A DNA stretch of 57,947 bases from an uncultured Bacteroidales bacterium (GCA_902489445.1 CABTZX010000009.1:1-57947); one strand, 5' to 3'; positions 43,248 through 52,817 are shown, counted from the first letter of the stretch. Numbers and translations are program-made. The notes: generated by a model from the sequence alone, not told the origin.

Positions 43248-44735
43248 TTATTTTCCTGCTATAATGGACACACTGTCCTGTTTCGTGCGGACGGTGATCC
43301 ACTGTTTAATTCGCATTGCTTCGTCCCGGGTGAGCGTATGGTTATCCTTGGGCAGAAGCGTAACGCGCACCACGGAATCGTCTCCATCGGCCAAACGTGT
43401 GAGAGAACCTATATAGGCATCACGCACAAATGGGAATGCCACTTTCATTTCGTTCACCAAATCGAGCTCTAATTTGCCAAAATCGTTATAGGAAGCGAGC
43501 TGTTGTTTGAGCGAATCGATGGTACGGCTTTGACGCTCGATGATCACTTCGCTATTGGCATATACATCTTTGAGTAGTACGCTACTCAGCGCCTGTATAT
43601 CCGTCTCTCCGCCAGTAACGCCCTGATTCACCACCAAATGTACGTTGCGGAGCTGGTAGTTGGGCATCAGTTCGCGGATTGAATCGAGCGTGTGCTGTGT
43701 AAGCGGTTGCCCCATTACCCATACCTTGAGCGTTTGTACCCCATCCGCACTGGTCAATTCGTGCTTCAGTACCTGATTTTCAGGCAAATCGAATACTTTT
43801 GACACAAAGCTGTTTGCCCGGCTTTGCGTAAAACTTTCCCGAATAATCAGTGAAGTTAGGTAGATACTCGGGATGATGGTAATTACGGCAGCAGCTGCAA
43901 TCCATCGGCGCACGCGCATACCACGCTTGGCATCGAGGAACGTTTTCTTGGGAAAACGCAAAAATCGTGCCACAATGTAGGTGGCGAAGGCGATAAAGAT
44001 GGAATTGATTAGGTATAGATAAAGCGCTCCGGCTAAATATGCCCATTCGCCATTAGCCAAACTGTAGCCGGCCGTACAGAGCGGCGGCATCAGAGCGGTA
44101 GCAATTGCCACGCCCGGAATCACTTGACCCTTATTTTTGGTACTTACGGCAATCATACCGGCGGCACCACCAAAAAAGGCTATAAGTACGTCAAAGATAG
44201 TGGGATGCGTGCGCCCCAGCAGCTCACTTCCCGCTTCCGATATAGGCGAAAGAAGGAAATATATGGTAGCCGTTAGGATACTGAATAGTGTAGTCAGTCC
44301 CAAATTGCGCAACGAGCGCTTCAAAAGTTCAAAATCGGCTATACCTAAGGCGGTACCAAAGCCGATAATAGGCCCCATCAGCGGTGATATAAGCATCGCA
44401 CCGATAATTACCGCCGTGCTATTGACATTCAGCCCGAGCGAGGCTACAAACATAGCGCAAATCAGTATCCACAGCTTTGTTCCGCGGAATACCACATCTT
44501 CGCGTATGGAATCTAATACGGTAAGCTCATCCTCTTTATCACGCCTAAAGTCCAAAAGTCGCGATAAATACTCCTTCCACTGCTTCCAGCGCACCGCTTC
44601 GTTCGCTGCTATGGGCTGTTCGCTCCCCGCTACAGGTTCATCGGCCAGAACCAGCTTATCCGCTACATCCTCCTCCTCTTCGGTAGTGGAGACGTGTACG
44701 GGGGGATCCTTACGTTTATCCTTCTCTTCTGCCAT
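43248..44735 (-). CDS. DUF389-family membrane protein
   Basis: A 495-residue inner-membrane protein. The N-terminal 70 residues are cytoplasmic and acidic; the DUF389 domain follows, with GLNVNSTAVIIGAMLISPLMGPIIGFG, FFGGAAGMIAVST and GVAIATALMPPLCTAGYSLANG, in about six helices. The C-terminal 190 residues form a soluble domain with a coiled-coil-like stretch (VIIERQSRTIDSLKQQLASYN). The function of DUF389 is not established; a transport or lipid role is suspected. The start lies 20 bp inside the flippase 3' end, so the two are probably co-transcribed. Confidence 0.85.
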   Translation of the reverse strand: MAEEKDKRKDPPVHVSTTEEEEDVADKLVLADEPVAGSEQPIAANEAVRWKQWKEYLSRLLDFRRDKEDELTVLDSIREDVVFRGTKLWILICAMFVASLGLNVNSTAVIIGAMLISPLMGPIIGFGTALGIADFELLKRSLRNLGLTTLFSILTATIYFLLSPISEAGSELLGRTHPTIFDVLIAFFGGAAGMIAVSTKNKGQVIPGVAIATALMPPLCTAGYSLANGEWAYLAGALYLYLINSIFIAFATYIVARFLRFPKKTFLDAKRGMRVRRWIAAAAVITIIPSIYLTSLIIRESFTQSRANSFVSKVFDLPENQVLKHELTSADGVQTLKVWVMGQPLTQHTLDSIRELMPNYQLRNVHLVVNQGVTGGETDIQALSSVLLKDVYANSEVIIERQSRTIDSLKQQLASYNDFGKLELDLVNEMKVAFPFVRDAYIGSLTRLADGDDSVVRVTLLPKDNHTLTRDEAMRIKQWITVRTKQDSVSIIAGK

Positions 44736-46266
44736 ATTTCTTTACTTTTTGTTTTATTCTTTGTAATGCATGCCTTAACGGAGCTTCCTTATAGAAAGCG
44801 ACAAAACCGAAGAGCAGTACAACCAATATATTCATCAACCAATGAGCTGTTCCCAATACCGCTGCATAACGATCCGATAGAATTAATGCGCCGTACAATG
44901 CTGCGGCAAAGAGCAAATAGAGCAATCCGCCTTTTATATTGTACGCAACGGGATAGTACTTTTGCCCTAAAATGTAGCTAACCAGCACCATAAGCGTGTT
45001 GCTCAAAGCTACCGCCAAGGCGCAAGCCATAAAGCCATAGCGTGGCACGCCCAGCACTATTATCACTACCCCTATCATACATCCGAGCAGGGATATGATT
45101 GCGCCCCACAGCGTTCGGTCCGTAAGTTTATACCAAGTAGAGAGGTTCAGCGCAATTCCAATCATCATTTCGCCCCACATCACTAAGGGCACCACCTTAA
45201 GCCCAGGGTAATAATCGCTTACCACGATATGCTTCAGTATCGGCATTGCCGCCACTACTGCGAGGAAGATCCAAAGCATAAAGATCCAGAAGTAATGCAT
45301 CACGGAAGCGAGATTATCCTTGCGCGTTTGTTCCTCATCGGCACCACTACCCTTTTCAAAGAAAAACGGCTCAAAGGCATAGCGGAATGCTTGCGTAAAG
45401 AGCATCATCACTACTGCTATCTTAAAACAAGCGCCGTAAATCCCGAGTTGGTTCATCGCTTCATTCGGATCGTGATAAAGCAACGGAAAGAGGATTTTAT
45501 CCGCCATTTGGTTAAATATGCCGGCAATGCCGAGCAGAAGGAGCGGAAGCGAATATCCGAGCATGCGTTTCATAAGCTGCCAACCGCCGCCATTACCGCG
45601 TCCAGCCTCGCACATCGTAGGGATGAGTAGCGCAAAAACCACTGCATTGGCAATCAGGTTGGATACAAATATGTACTCCACGCTCCAATCGGGCCGGTAG
45701 CACCAACTAATCGCTTCGGGAGCCGTGCGGTATATATAGGGGCAAAGCAGCAGGAAAAAGAGGTTCAGTAGCACATTAACCACCACAAACGATAGCTTTA
45801 TGACGGCAAAACGCACTGCGCGCTTACGGAACCGTAAATAAGCATACGGAATAGACATAAATGCATCCGATGCCACAATGAAAGCGAGCATAATAACGAG
45901 CGATGCATATTGCGTCCCAATTCCCATCCAATGCGCCAAATCATGCCTAAGAACAGCCGCCAGAACGACAAAAAGCGTACTGGTAATGGCGAGCAGTTGC
46001 ATAGAGGAATAGTACACTTTGCGCGAATCTTCCTCCGCTTTGTTGGCAAATCTCAGGAAGCCGGTTTCCATTCCGTAGGTAAGAATGACCAACAGAAGCG
46101 CCGTCCAGGCGTACAGATTGGTCACTACGCCGTATTCTCCGGTAGTGGCGAGCACGCGCACATAGAACGGCACCAAAAGCCAATTAATCAGCCGCCCCAG
46201 TATGGTGGATAAGCCATACCACGCGGTATCCTTCGCCAATCTGCCTAATGCGCCTTCTTTAGCCAT
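44716..46266 (-). CDS. Polysaccharide flippase (MATE/Wzx-like)
   Basis: A 516-residue membrane protein with about 14 helices that should move lipid-linked glycan units across the inner membrane. The N-terminal LAKDTAWYGLSTILGRLINW and the GIAGIFNQMADKILFPLL segment are typical of the family. I start at 46266 (MAKEGALGRL); an upstream ATG at 46311 is only 9 nt from a TAACTTTG box and would give a leaderless message. The last 20 bp overlap the DUF389 gene. The glycan genes around 9682-16050 and 50458-54104 are the likely source of its substrate, though they lie in other places. Confidence 0.85.
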   Translation of the reverse strand: MAKEGALGRLAKDTAWYGLSTILGRLINWLLVPFYVRVLATTGEYGVVTNLYAWTALLLVILTYGMETGFLRFANKAEEDSRKVYYSSMQLLAITSTLFVVLAAVLRHDLAHWMGIGTQYASLVIMLAFIVASDAFMSIPYAYLRFRKRAVRFAVIKLSFVVVNVLLNLFFLLLCPYIYRTAPEAISWCYRPDWSVEYIFVSNLIANAVVFALLIPTMCEAGRGNGGGWQLMKRMLGYSLPLLLLGIAGIFNQMADKILFPLLYHDPNEAMNQLGIYGACFKIAVVMMLFTQAFRYAFEPFFFEKGSGADEEQTRKDNLASVMHYFWIFMLWIFLAVVAAMPILKHIVVSDYYPGLKVVPLVMWGEMMIGIALNLSTWYKLTDRTLWGAIISLLGCMIGVVIIVLGVPRYGFMACALAVALSNTLMVLVSYILGQKYYPVAYNIKGGLLYLLFAAALYGALILSDRYAAVLGTAHWLMNILVVLLFGFVAFYKEAPLRHALQRIKQKVKKYGRREG

Positions 46267-46320
46267 CGTTACGCTGTTTTTTCGTTTGGAATGCCTTTTT
46301 GTCCAAAGCATATCCGCTTA

Positions 46321-46328
46321 CAAAGTTA
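46321..46328 (-). promoter_or_regulatory. TAACTTTG -7 box for the flippase gene
   Basis: A minus-strand TAnnTTTG octamer 54 nt before the chosen ATG at 46266. Confidence 0.55.
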
Positions 46329-46468
46329 CGGTATTATTACCGAAGCACCCAGCCCTTCGCTATCTATCTTTTTGCCATACAGGCTTTCTTCTACACTATA
46401 ATGATGCTTTTCGGCGCTCAATCACTAACAAATTGACTATTTTTGCGCACAGAATAGGACACAACCAT

Positions 46469-46843
46469 ATGATGAATAAGGAAAAGAAGGCACAATTGTC
46501 CGATGCTTTGGCATACTTTCACCAAGCACCCTACAAGTTAAATTGCGCGCAGAGCATTATGAAAGCGGCGCAAGGCGTTACCGGTATTAGCGACGAAGCG
46601 ATCGCCCTTCAGTACGGCGATAAGGGCGGCGGCAAAGCGCCGGGAGGTTTGTGCGGCGCGCTCTATTCCGCCAAACAGATTTTGGGGCCCGATAGCCCCG
46701 AAGCGGCAGCTCTGGAAGCCGAATTCGAGGCCACTTTGGGCGGAAAGTGCTGCAAGCAGCTCAAAGGCGAATTAAAGATTCCGTGCGAACGCACCGTGTC
46801 GCTGGCGCAAACGCTTCTGGAAAAGCATCTTAAAGCGCGCTAA
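46469..46843 (+). CDS. C_GCAxxG_C_C-family redox-type protein
   Basis: A 124-residue cytoplasmic protein. The family cysteines are C26 (KLNCAQSIM), C62 in GGLCGALYSA, the pair C94-C95 (GGKCCKQLKG) and C106 (IPCERTV), matching the C_GCAxxG_C_C pattern. Members probably bind a metal or act in redox, but their role is not established. I start at ATG 46469 (MMNKEKK); the upstream open frame has no support. It converges with the acyl-CoA synthetase gene, with 4 nt between stops. Confidence 0.82.
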   Translation: MMNKEKKAQLSDALAYFHQAPYKLNCAQSIMKAAQGVTGISDEAIALQYGDKGGGKAPGGLCGALYSAKQILGPDSPEAAALEAEFEATLGGKCCKQLKGELKIPCERTVSLAQTLLEKHLKAR

Positions 46844-46847
46844 GCAG

Positions 46848-48488
46848 TTATTCGTACAAATAGCGCTTGATGCTCTGTTTGGGCGTCTTTTCGAACGGTT
46901 CATCCCTAAAAACGAAGGCGCTGATAGGGGCGTATGCGGGCAAGCGATGGTTCAACGCAGCGCGTTCATCGCTAAGCCGCTGCCACGCCTGCTCCTGATT
47001 GAGCCCATCTGCCTGATAGGCAGCTTCGTTCAGCACGATTAGAGCCACCAATCCGCTCTTACGTTGCACCACAAGGCAATCCTCTATATAGGGCAACGAA
47101 GCGACCTTACTTTCAATCTCTTCGGGATAGATATTTTCTCCGCTCGCGGAAAGAATCATATTCTTACTGCGCCCCACGATGAAGAGATTATTCTGCTTAT
47201 CGAGATAGCCCAAATCACCGGTGCGCATCCAGCCGTCCTCCGTAAAGAGCTCTTTGGTCGCTTCGGGCTGTTTGTAGTAACCTTGGCACACATTCAAGCC
47301 GCGCACTTCGATTTCGTTTTTCCGTTCCGCCACTATACGCACCTGCATTTTGGGGAGCGGCCTGCCACACGAATGCGGCTTACGGATACGGCACGGCGAA
47401 TAACAGATAAGCGGCCCGCACTCGGTCATACCGTAGCCAACGGTGAGCGGGAATCCGATTCGATGGAAAAAGGTATCGATTTCGGGCGCCAGAGCGGCTC
47501 CGCCGGCAATTACTTCGCGGAACTCGCCACCAAAGAAGGCACTTAGCCGCTTGCGTATATTGGCGTAGACCACGTTTTTCACTATCGGAATGGCCATCAG
47601 CACGCGCATATAGCGCTTTGCCAGCTTAGGTTGCAACGCCAACTTATATATCTTTTCGATAATTAGCGGTACCGTGAGGATGATGTGCGGCTTAACCTCC
47701 TGGAACGCTTTAGCCAACACGCGCGGCGTAGGCATCTGCCCCAAAATAACCACTAATTCGCTACACGCCATGGGAGCAAGCAAATTGAAGGAACAGCTAT
47801 ACGTGTGTGCCAGTGGAAGGAAGCAAAGCAGCCGATCGCCACTACGGAACATTTTCCGATCTTCCACCGCATAGACCACATTGCCCGATAGGTTCGCGCC
47901 GGTCAGCATAACACCTTTGCTCATTCCGCTGGTTCCGGACGTATAATTGATCAGCATCAGTTCGTCGTTGCTGCGCCGCGAAAAGCGGATATCTTCGGGG
48001 GTAAAGTCCGTCGGCAGCTCATTTGCCGCGCGCCACACCTCACTATCGCCCTCCCGCAGGGAGAGATCCTCCAAATTGAAGCGCAAACGAACGTCCTTGA
48101 GCGGATAATTGCTCAGCATGCCGCGACGCACTTTATCGGCAAAAAGTGCCTTTGCCTCACTATGACTAACGAGATGCGCCATATCTTCCGCCGGAAAGTT
48201 GGGCATCAGGGGAACCGCTACTGCGCCGTAGGTAATAATGGCCATAAACGCGGTACACCAGCGGAGCGAATCGGCACCGGCAAGCGCGATTTTGTCGCCC
48301 TCCTCTATACCGTTGGCACGGAATTGCTCGTGTAACTGCATAATCCGGTAACCCGTAAGTCCGTAAGTAGCCTCTTCACCGCTCGTATAATCCCGAAAAG
48401 CCGGGCGTGCAAAGGCGGCGCGGAAGCTCTCTTCGAAGCGCTCCAACAGGTTCTTTTCGTAATTAGGTTCGTTCATCTTATTGCTCAC
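46848..48488 (-). CDS. Acyl-CoA synthetase (AMP-dependent ligase)
   Basis: A 546-residue adenylate-forming enzyme. The P-loop-like YTSGTSGMSKGV, the A5 region GYGMTECGPLICYS, the A7 region GWMRTGDLGYLD, the A8 hinge IVGRSKNMILSASGENIYPEEIE and the A10 lysine near KTPKQSIKRYLYE are all present. Length and order fit long-chain fatty-acid CoA ligases that prepare lipid precursors, though the substrate is inferred. Array B2 lies about 145 bp upstream. Met5 is an alternative start. Confidence 0.88.
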   Translation of the reverse strand: MSNKMNEPNYEKNLLERFEESFRAAFARPAFRDYTSGEEATYGLTGYRIMQLHEQFRANGIEEGDKIALAGADSLRWCTAFMAIITYGAVAVPLMPNFPAEDMAHLVSHSEAKALFADKVRRGMLSNYPLKDVRLRFNLEDLSLREGDSEVWRAANELPTDFTPEDIRFSRRSNDELMLINYTSGTSGMSKGVMLTGANLSGNVVYAVEDRKMFRSGDRLLCFLPLAHTYSCSFNLLAPMACSELVVILGQMPTPRVLAKAFQEVKPHIILTVPLIIEKIYKLALQPKLAKRYMRVLMAIPIVKNVVYANIRKRLSAFFGGEFREVIAGGAALAPEIDTFFHRIGFPLTVGYGMTECGPLICYSPCRIRKPHSCGRPLPKMQVRIVAERKNEIEVRGLNVCQGYYKQPEATKELFTEDGWMRTGDLGYLDKQNNLFIVGRSKNMILSASGENIYPEEIESKVASLPYIEDCLVVQRKSGLVALIVLNEAAYQADGLNQEQAWQRLSDERAALNHRLPAYAPISAFVFRDEPFEKTPKQSIKRYLYE

Positions 48489-48633
48489 TTATTCTTTCCG
48501 TGTGCAAAAATGCCACTTTTTTGTGAAACAACAGCCTTTTGCGCCCCCGCTTCAGAGTAATGCTTCGCTCTTTTCTTCTATGCCGCTCGCCCTTTCATCC
48601 GGTGCGGCTCAATCTTTCCTACATACCTTTTCT

Positions 48634-48721
48634 ACAAATCCTTTAAACGATTTATACAAACCCTTTAAAGTACGCGTATAAATCCTTTTAATGATTTGTA
48701 TAAATTCTTTTAATGATTTAT
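48634..48721. repeat. Array B2: four 22-bp units upstream of the acyl-CoA synthetase gene
   Basis: Units start at 48634, 48656, 48678 and 48700 and have the TTTAAA or TTTTAA core with ATAAAT/ATTTAT arms. The stretch 48664-48688 is identical to 31674-31698 in array B1, but it covers units 2-3 here and units 3-4 there, so unit order differs between the two arrays. Confidence 0.9.
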
Positions 48722-48759
48722 CGAATAGGTATACACCAATGATTGAGAAGGTACGCAGA

Positions 48760-48796
48760 AAGAACCCCGTCAAAGGGAAGTTCCTCTGACGGGGTA
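48760..48796 (-). terminator. Rho-independent terminator of the PAS-protein gene
   Basis: A perfect 9-bp stem ACCCCGTCA (48764-48772) with TGACGGGGT (48787-48795). On the minus strand it is followed by TCTTTCTG. It lies 30 nt past the PAS gene stop. Confidence 0.75.
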
Positions 48797-48824
48797 CTGA
48801 TGGGCGCGGATGCCGAAAGCGTCT

Positions 48825-49157
48825 TTAAGAGCGGACCTTATGGGGCATTTCGAAGGGAATGACCATCGACAGCTCCATAAAGCCGGCATAGACGCCGTCC
48901 TCGTACCAAGGGATCTGGTAGATCAGCTTCTTCTGTCCCTTCTTCTCAATGGTATAGACGTGCTTTTCCTCCCCGGCAAGCATCCGCAAGAGGAGGGAGC
49001 GCGCAGGCTCCGGATGGCAGGGAATGATGTTCTTGCCCACAAGCGATTCGCCGGGCTTAAGGTTAATACTGCGCGATTGGCGGTTCATTTCCAGCACATT
49101 GCCGTCGCGATCGCAAATGGTGACCGCAATGTCGGCTTCTTCAAAATAGGGTATCAT
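48825..49157 (-). CDS. PAS-domain protein
   Basis: A 110-residue single-domain sensor protein. VTICDRDGNVLEMNRQS, GKNIIPCHPEPARSLLLRML and YQIPWYEDGVYAGFMELSMV are a PAS fold of the type found in DUF438-like proteins, which can hold heme or a small ligand. No output domain is attached. I start at 49157; upstream AAGGA lies 11 nt before the ATG, which supports it, and the longer frame to 49382 crosses the recA promoter. It is divergent from recA. Ligand and partner unknown. Confidence 0.75.
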   Translation of the reverse strand: MIPYFEEADIAVTICDRDGNVLEMNRQSRSINLKPGESLVGKNIIPCHPEPARSLLLRMLAGEEKHVYTIEKKGQKKLIYQIPWYEDGVYAGFMELSMVIPFEMPHKVRS

Positions 49158-49271
49158 AGTCTCTTTATCCTTTAGTTTGCGTTGTTGTTTGCTTACACCT
49201 TGCGAAAGTAGCACAATCTTTCGGGAAAAACGCATTGCCGCGGCGGATAAGGTCCGATGGCAGAAAAGCAG

Positions 49272-49279
49272 TATCTTTG
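49272..49279 (+). promoter_or_regulatory. TATCTTTG -7 box for recA
   Basis: A perfect TAnnTTTG octamer giving a leader of about 80 nt before recA. No LexA box was recognised, but Bacteroidota LexA sites are poorly known. Confidence 0.6.
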
Positions 49280-49363
49280 CGTAAGAATGACGGCACGATG
49301 CATCCGCTACGGCGAACAGGTGCCGCTCGGAAATACAAGAAACAAAGAAGAAAAATAATTTAT

Positions 49364-50443
49364 ATGGCAACCGACAATACAAAGAACGAACCCGTTGGGG
49401 CTCAGCCCGGGGCAGAAGCCGGAAAAACGCAGAAGATGCCGATCGACAAGAACAAGATGGACGCGCTCAAAGTGGCGATGGAACGCATCGAAAAGAACTT
49501 TGGCAAAGGGGCGTTAATCAATATGCAATCGGACGAAATTGAGGATATCGGTTTCATCCCCTCCGGTAGCCTTAACTTGGACATCGCCTTAGGCGTGGGC
49601 GGCTATCCGAGAGGGCGAATCATTGAAATATTCGGTCCCGAATCATCCGGTAAAACAACGCTCGCCATCCACGCCATCGCGGAAGCGCAAAAATTAGGCG
49701 GATTGGCAGCCATCATCGATGCGGAACATGCGTTCGATCCCTCTTATGCAGCCAATTTGGGCGTGGATATGGAGCGGCTCTGGATCTCGCAGCCGGATAA
49801 TGGCGAACAGGCTCTGGAAATTGCCGAACAATTGATTCGCTCCTCCGCCGTGGATGTAGTGGTAGTGGACTCGGTTGCCGCGCTTACGCCTAAGCAGGAA
49901 CTGGAAGGCGTTATGGGCGATCGCAACGTAGGTATGCAGGCGAGACTGATGTCGCAGGCACTCCGCAAAATGACCGCCGTAGTGAGCAAATCCAACACGG
50001 TATGCATTTTCATCAATCAGTTGCGCGAAAAGATCGGCGTGGTGTATGGTCCTTCGGAAACCACAACGGGCGGAAACGCGCTTAAATTCTATGCATCGGT
50101 ACGCCTCGATATACGTCGGCGCGCACAACTAAAGAACGGCGAAGAGGCTTACGGTAACGAAACGCGCGTTAAAGTGGTAAAAAACAAGGTGGCACCCCCA
50201 TTCCGCACGGCAGATTTTGAAATCTTATACGGCGAAGGTATCTCCAAAGAAGGCGAAATTATCGATAAAGCCGCCGAACTGAACATTATCCAAAAGAGCG
50301 GATCGTGGTACAGTTACGGGGATACGCGCTTGGGTCAGGGCAAGGATTCCGTACGCACGCTGCTGAAGGATAATCCCGAGCTGACCGAAGAGCTGTACAG
50401 CAAAATAATGGAACAAATACACAGCACCGCCAAAACGAAGTAG
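49364..50443 (+). CDS. recA: Recombinase RecA
   Basis: A 359-residue strand-exchange ATPase. The Walker A GPESSGKTT is at 91-99; Walker B VVVVDSVAALTP, the L2 loop GVVYGPSETTTGGNALKFYA and the C-terminal KNKVAPPFRTADF complete the fold. The N-terminal tail before residue 32 is longer than in E. coli and rich in Lys, Glu and Gly. I start at ATG 49364. The gene is first of a packed run of seven genes to 57745; the next begins 14 nt later. Confidence 0.95.
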   Translation: MATDNTKNEPVGAQPGAEAGKTQKMPIDKNKMDALKVAMERIEKNFGKGALINMQSDEIEDIGFIPSGSLNLDIALGVGGYPRGRIIEIFGPESSGKTTLAIHAIAEAQKLGGLAAIIDAEHAFDPSYAANLGVDMERLWISQPDNGEQALEIAEQLIRSSAVDVVVVDSVAALTPKQELEGVMGDRNVGMQARLMSQALRKMTAVVSKSNTVCIFINQLREKIGVVYGPSETTTGGNALKFYASVRLDIRRRAQLKNGEEAYGNETRVKVVKNKVAPPFRTADFEILYGEGISKEGEIIDKAAELNIIQKSGSWYSYGDTRLGQGKDSVRTLLKDNPELTEELYSKIMEQIHSTAKTK

Positions 50444-50457
50444 CGGCGAGCGCGCGG

Positions 50458-51444
50458 ATGGGCTCCGTAGGAATACAACGTTTAGAGCGTGCCGAGTACC
50501 TTCGGCTGGCGGAGTGCGGGCAGGTACCGCTCTACGGGCAACCCTATTGGTTAGAAGCCGCCGCCGGTAACGCAGATGCGGTACGCTATTATGCGGCGCA
50601 CAAAGGCGAAAGCCTTATAGCGCTGATGCCTTGCTTTATACCGGTAAACGGCGTTTGGCTCCTTCCGCCCTGTTGCCAGAGTGGCGTCCTCTATTTTGTC
50701 ACTACCGATTTCAAGGATCGGCGCCGGGCTACCGAACTACTACTGGAGGAAATGAGCAAAATGCACTGCGTGCGCATCGCTCTTTCCCCGGAGTATACCG
50801 ATGCCCTCCCCTTCTACTGGCACGGTTTTACGCTCAAAGCACGGTATAATTATCTGCTTTCGATTCCGTCCGCGCCGGAAGCGTACGAAGCGCAAGTGAG
50901 CCGCATCGTAAAACGTAAGGCAAGAGAGAGCGAAGCGGCAGGCTGCTCGGTGCACTTTGATGTGCCTTTTGATAGCTTAAAGGGTATGTTCAAGCCGTTC
51001 TACGCACAAAAAGGCATCCCCGCTCTATATTACGAGGCAATGTGTAGATGTGCCGAGGCAAGCTTGGCTCGCGGATGCGGATTAACCGCTTCGCTGAACG
51101 CGGCGGACGGCTCCCTGCTGGCGGCATACTACATCGCTCTGGACGCAAACAGCGGCTATTCTATCGCTACGGCAACACGGCACGGCAATTCGTTTGCTAA
51201 TACCGCTTTGCTGTACGAAATTATTAAAGAGCTGGCACGGCGCGGCATCCGCACGTTCGATTTTGAGGGCTCAATGCTGGAAGGCGTGGAACCGGTATTT
51301 CGTTCCCTCTGTGGCACGCAGCATATCTATATAAGTTTGGAGAAAGGGCGGCTCGGCTTAAGGGAACGCTTCCGGCTGAAACGCTACTACCAACGCGCCT
51401 TTGCGCACCAAACTAAGGAAAAACCGACAAACTGTAAGCCATGA
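50458..51444 (+). CDS. GNAT_6/FemAB-like acyltransferase
   Basis: A 328-residue protein of the GNAT_6 (BioF2-like) group. EMSKMHCVRIALSPEYT, RIVKRKARESEAAGCSVHF and the final LARRGIRTFDFEGSMLEGVEPVFRSLCG are characteristic; the latter resembles the acyl-donor site of FemAB proteins. Such genes in Bacteroidota usually lie in surface-glycan clusters, where they may add an amino acid or acyl group. It sits between recA (14 nt) and a deacetylase-like gene that overlaps it by 4 bp. The donor and acceptor are unknown. Confidence 0.72.
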   Translation: MGSVGIQRLERAEYLRLAECGQVPLYGQPYWLEAAAGNADAVRYYAAHKGESLIALMPCFIPVNGVWLLPPCCQSGVLYFVTTDFKDRRRATELLLEEMSKMHCVRIALSPEYTDALPFYWHGFTLKARYNYLLSIPSAPEAYEAQVSRIVKRKARESEAAGCSVHFDVPFDSLKGMFKPFYAQKGIPALYYEAMCRCAEASLARGCGLTASLNAADGSLLAAYYIALDANSGYSIATATRHGNSFANTALLYEIIKELARRGIRTFDFEGSMLEGVEPVFRSLCGTQHIYISLEKGRLGLRERFRLKRYYQRAFAHQTKEKPTNCKP

Positions 51445-52814
51445 ACAGCCGCAACATAGCTCAGTATATTATCTCCTTTCTCCTTCGGGAAGAGGGACTT
51501 CCGGGCGCGCTCTCGGAAATGGTGGGATACACCACCGATCCCGCCGAAATGCTTCGCTACAAAGTGGTTATCGTGCCAAGCGGCTTCTTCGAAACGGTTA
51601 ACTACGGACACGCCCACAGCCTGCCGCCGATTCCGCCTAAAATGTGGGGCGATACCCCTCTGCTCTACGGAGATCCGGTGATTGAGCGCAAAGGTCCGGT
51701 GGAACCGATTCTCCTTTATGCCGATATTGTGGCATCTACCTACTTTCTCATCTCGCGCTACGAAGAGATGTATTACCGCGATGTGCGGGACCGGTTCGGA
51801 CGATTTCCCGGCAAAGAATCCTATCCCTACAAAGCGAATTTCATTCATCGCCCTATTATTGAGGAATATGGCGATAAGTTGCGCGAATTGCTCCGCGAAA
51901 GCGGCGCAGAAGTACCCGATTCGCCAAAAGGCTTTTCCCGCGTAAATCTTACGCACGATATAGATTGCCCCTACGAATACCATGGGTTGCGGAGCTTTAT
52001 GAGAGCTTGGTTCCGCGAAGGAAAGCCACTTCTCACCTCGTACCGGCTGGCGTTTCGCAACGTAATGCGCGACCGCTTTTGGACCTTTCCACGTTTTTTG
52101 GAGTGGAACAAGGAACTGACACGCGAAATCCCCGATATCTGTCGCACGCACTTTTTCTACAAAACACCGGGAAAAAGCGTGCTTGATCGGCCCAACTACC
52201 GCGTTAGCCGCTATCCGGTGCGTAAGATACACGCATTAGCGGAAAAGTATCACGTGGCGGAAGGGCTGCATATCCCCGTATCGGCAAGCGATTCGTCCGA
52301 GGAAATATGTCGCGCTAAGAAGCTTCTGGAGCGCGATTTGGGCAAATCCACCGATAAAGCGCGCTACCACTTTCTGATGGCTACCGAACCGGAGAATTAT
52401 CTCTTTTTGGAAGAGAATAACATTTTTGACGATTATACCATGGGTTATGCCGATATCAGCGGCTTCCGCTTGGGAACATCGCGCCCCGTTCGCTTCATTC
52501 TACCCACAACGGGCGAAATTACCCGTATAACGATGCATCCGCTCACGCTTATGGATGTTTCGCTCGACAGGGGGCAGTATATGGATTTAGGCGAGAAAGA
52601 GGCGTTTAACTATGCACTGGCGCTGCTGGAGCAGGTAGCTTTGCACGGTGGCGAACTAAATCTGCTTTTTCATAACGATAGTTTGGCCAAAGAGGTACAT
52701 CCGTTCCATTCGCGCCTCTATAGGGAATTGTTGCGCGATATCCTGCGTTTGCAACACCGTTTCCACCCAAAAGATCCGGAGGAATCCACCCCCTCAGCGG
52801 ATGCCGAATCCTAA
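51441..52814 (+). CDS. Polysaccharide deacetylase-like protein
   Basis: A 457-residue protein. An N-terminal domain of about 170 residues, with GGYTTDP-like VGYTTDPAEMLRYKVVIVP and FLISRYEEMYYRDVRDRFGRF, precedes a NodB-type domain starting at VNLTHDIDCPYEY, where the first metal Asp (HDID) is visible. Later features include HIPVSASDSSEEIC and LLFHNDSL, the C-terminal His. This pairing is typical of Bacteroidota glycan genes. It probably deacetylates a sugar in a lipid-linked or surface glycan. It overlaps the preceding gene by 4 bp and is 3 nt before the GT4 gene. Confidence 0.75.
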   Translation: MNSRNIAQYIISFLLREEGLPGALSEMVGYTTDPAEMLRYKVVIVPSGFFETVNYGHAHSLPPIPPKMWGDTPLLYGDPVIERKGPVEPILLYADIVASTYFLISRYEEMYYRDVRDRFGRFPGKESYPYKANFIHRPIIEEYGDKLRELLRESGAEVPDSPKGFSRVNLTHDIDCPYEYHGLRSFMRAWFREGKPLLTSYRLAFRNVMRDRFWTFPRFLEWNKELTREIPDICRTHFFYKTPGKSVLDRPNYRVSRYPVRKIHALAEKYHVAEGLHIPVSASDSSEEICRAKKLLERDLGKSTDKARYHFLMATEPENYLFLEENNIFDDYTMGYADISGFRLGTSRPVRFILPTTGEITRITMHPLTLMDVSLDRGQYMDLGEKEAFNYALALLEQVALHGGELNLLFHNDSLAKEVHPFHSRLYRELLRDILRLQHRFHPKDPEESTPSADAES

Positions 52815-52817
52815 CGT

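Noticed and set aside
49158..49382. Extended PAS-protein start
   Set aside because: It crosses the recA promoter and has no conserved sequence; an AAGGA site supports the start at 49157.
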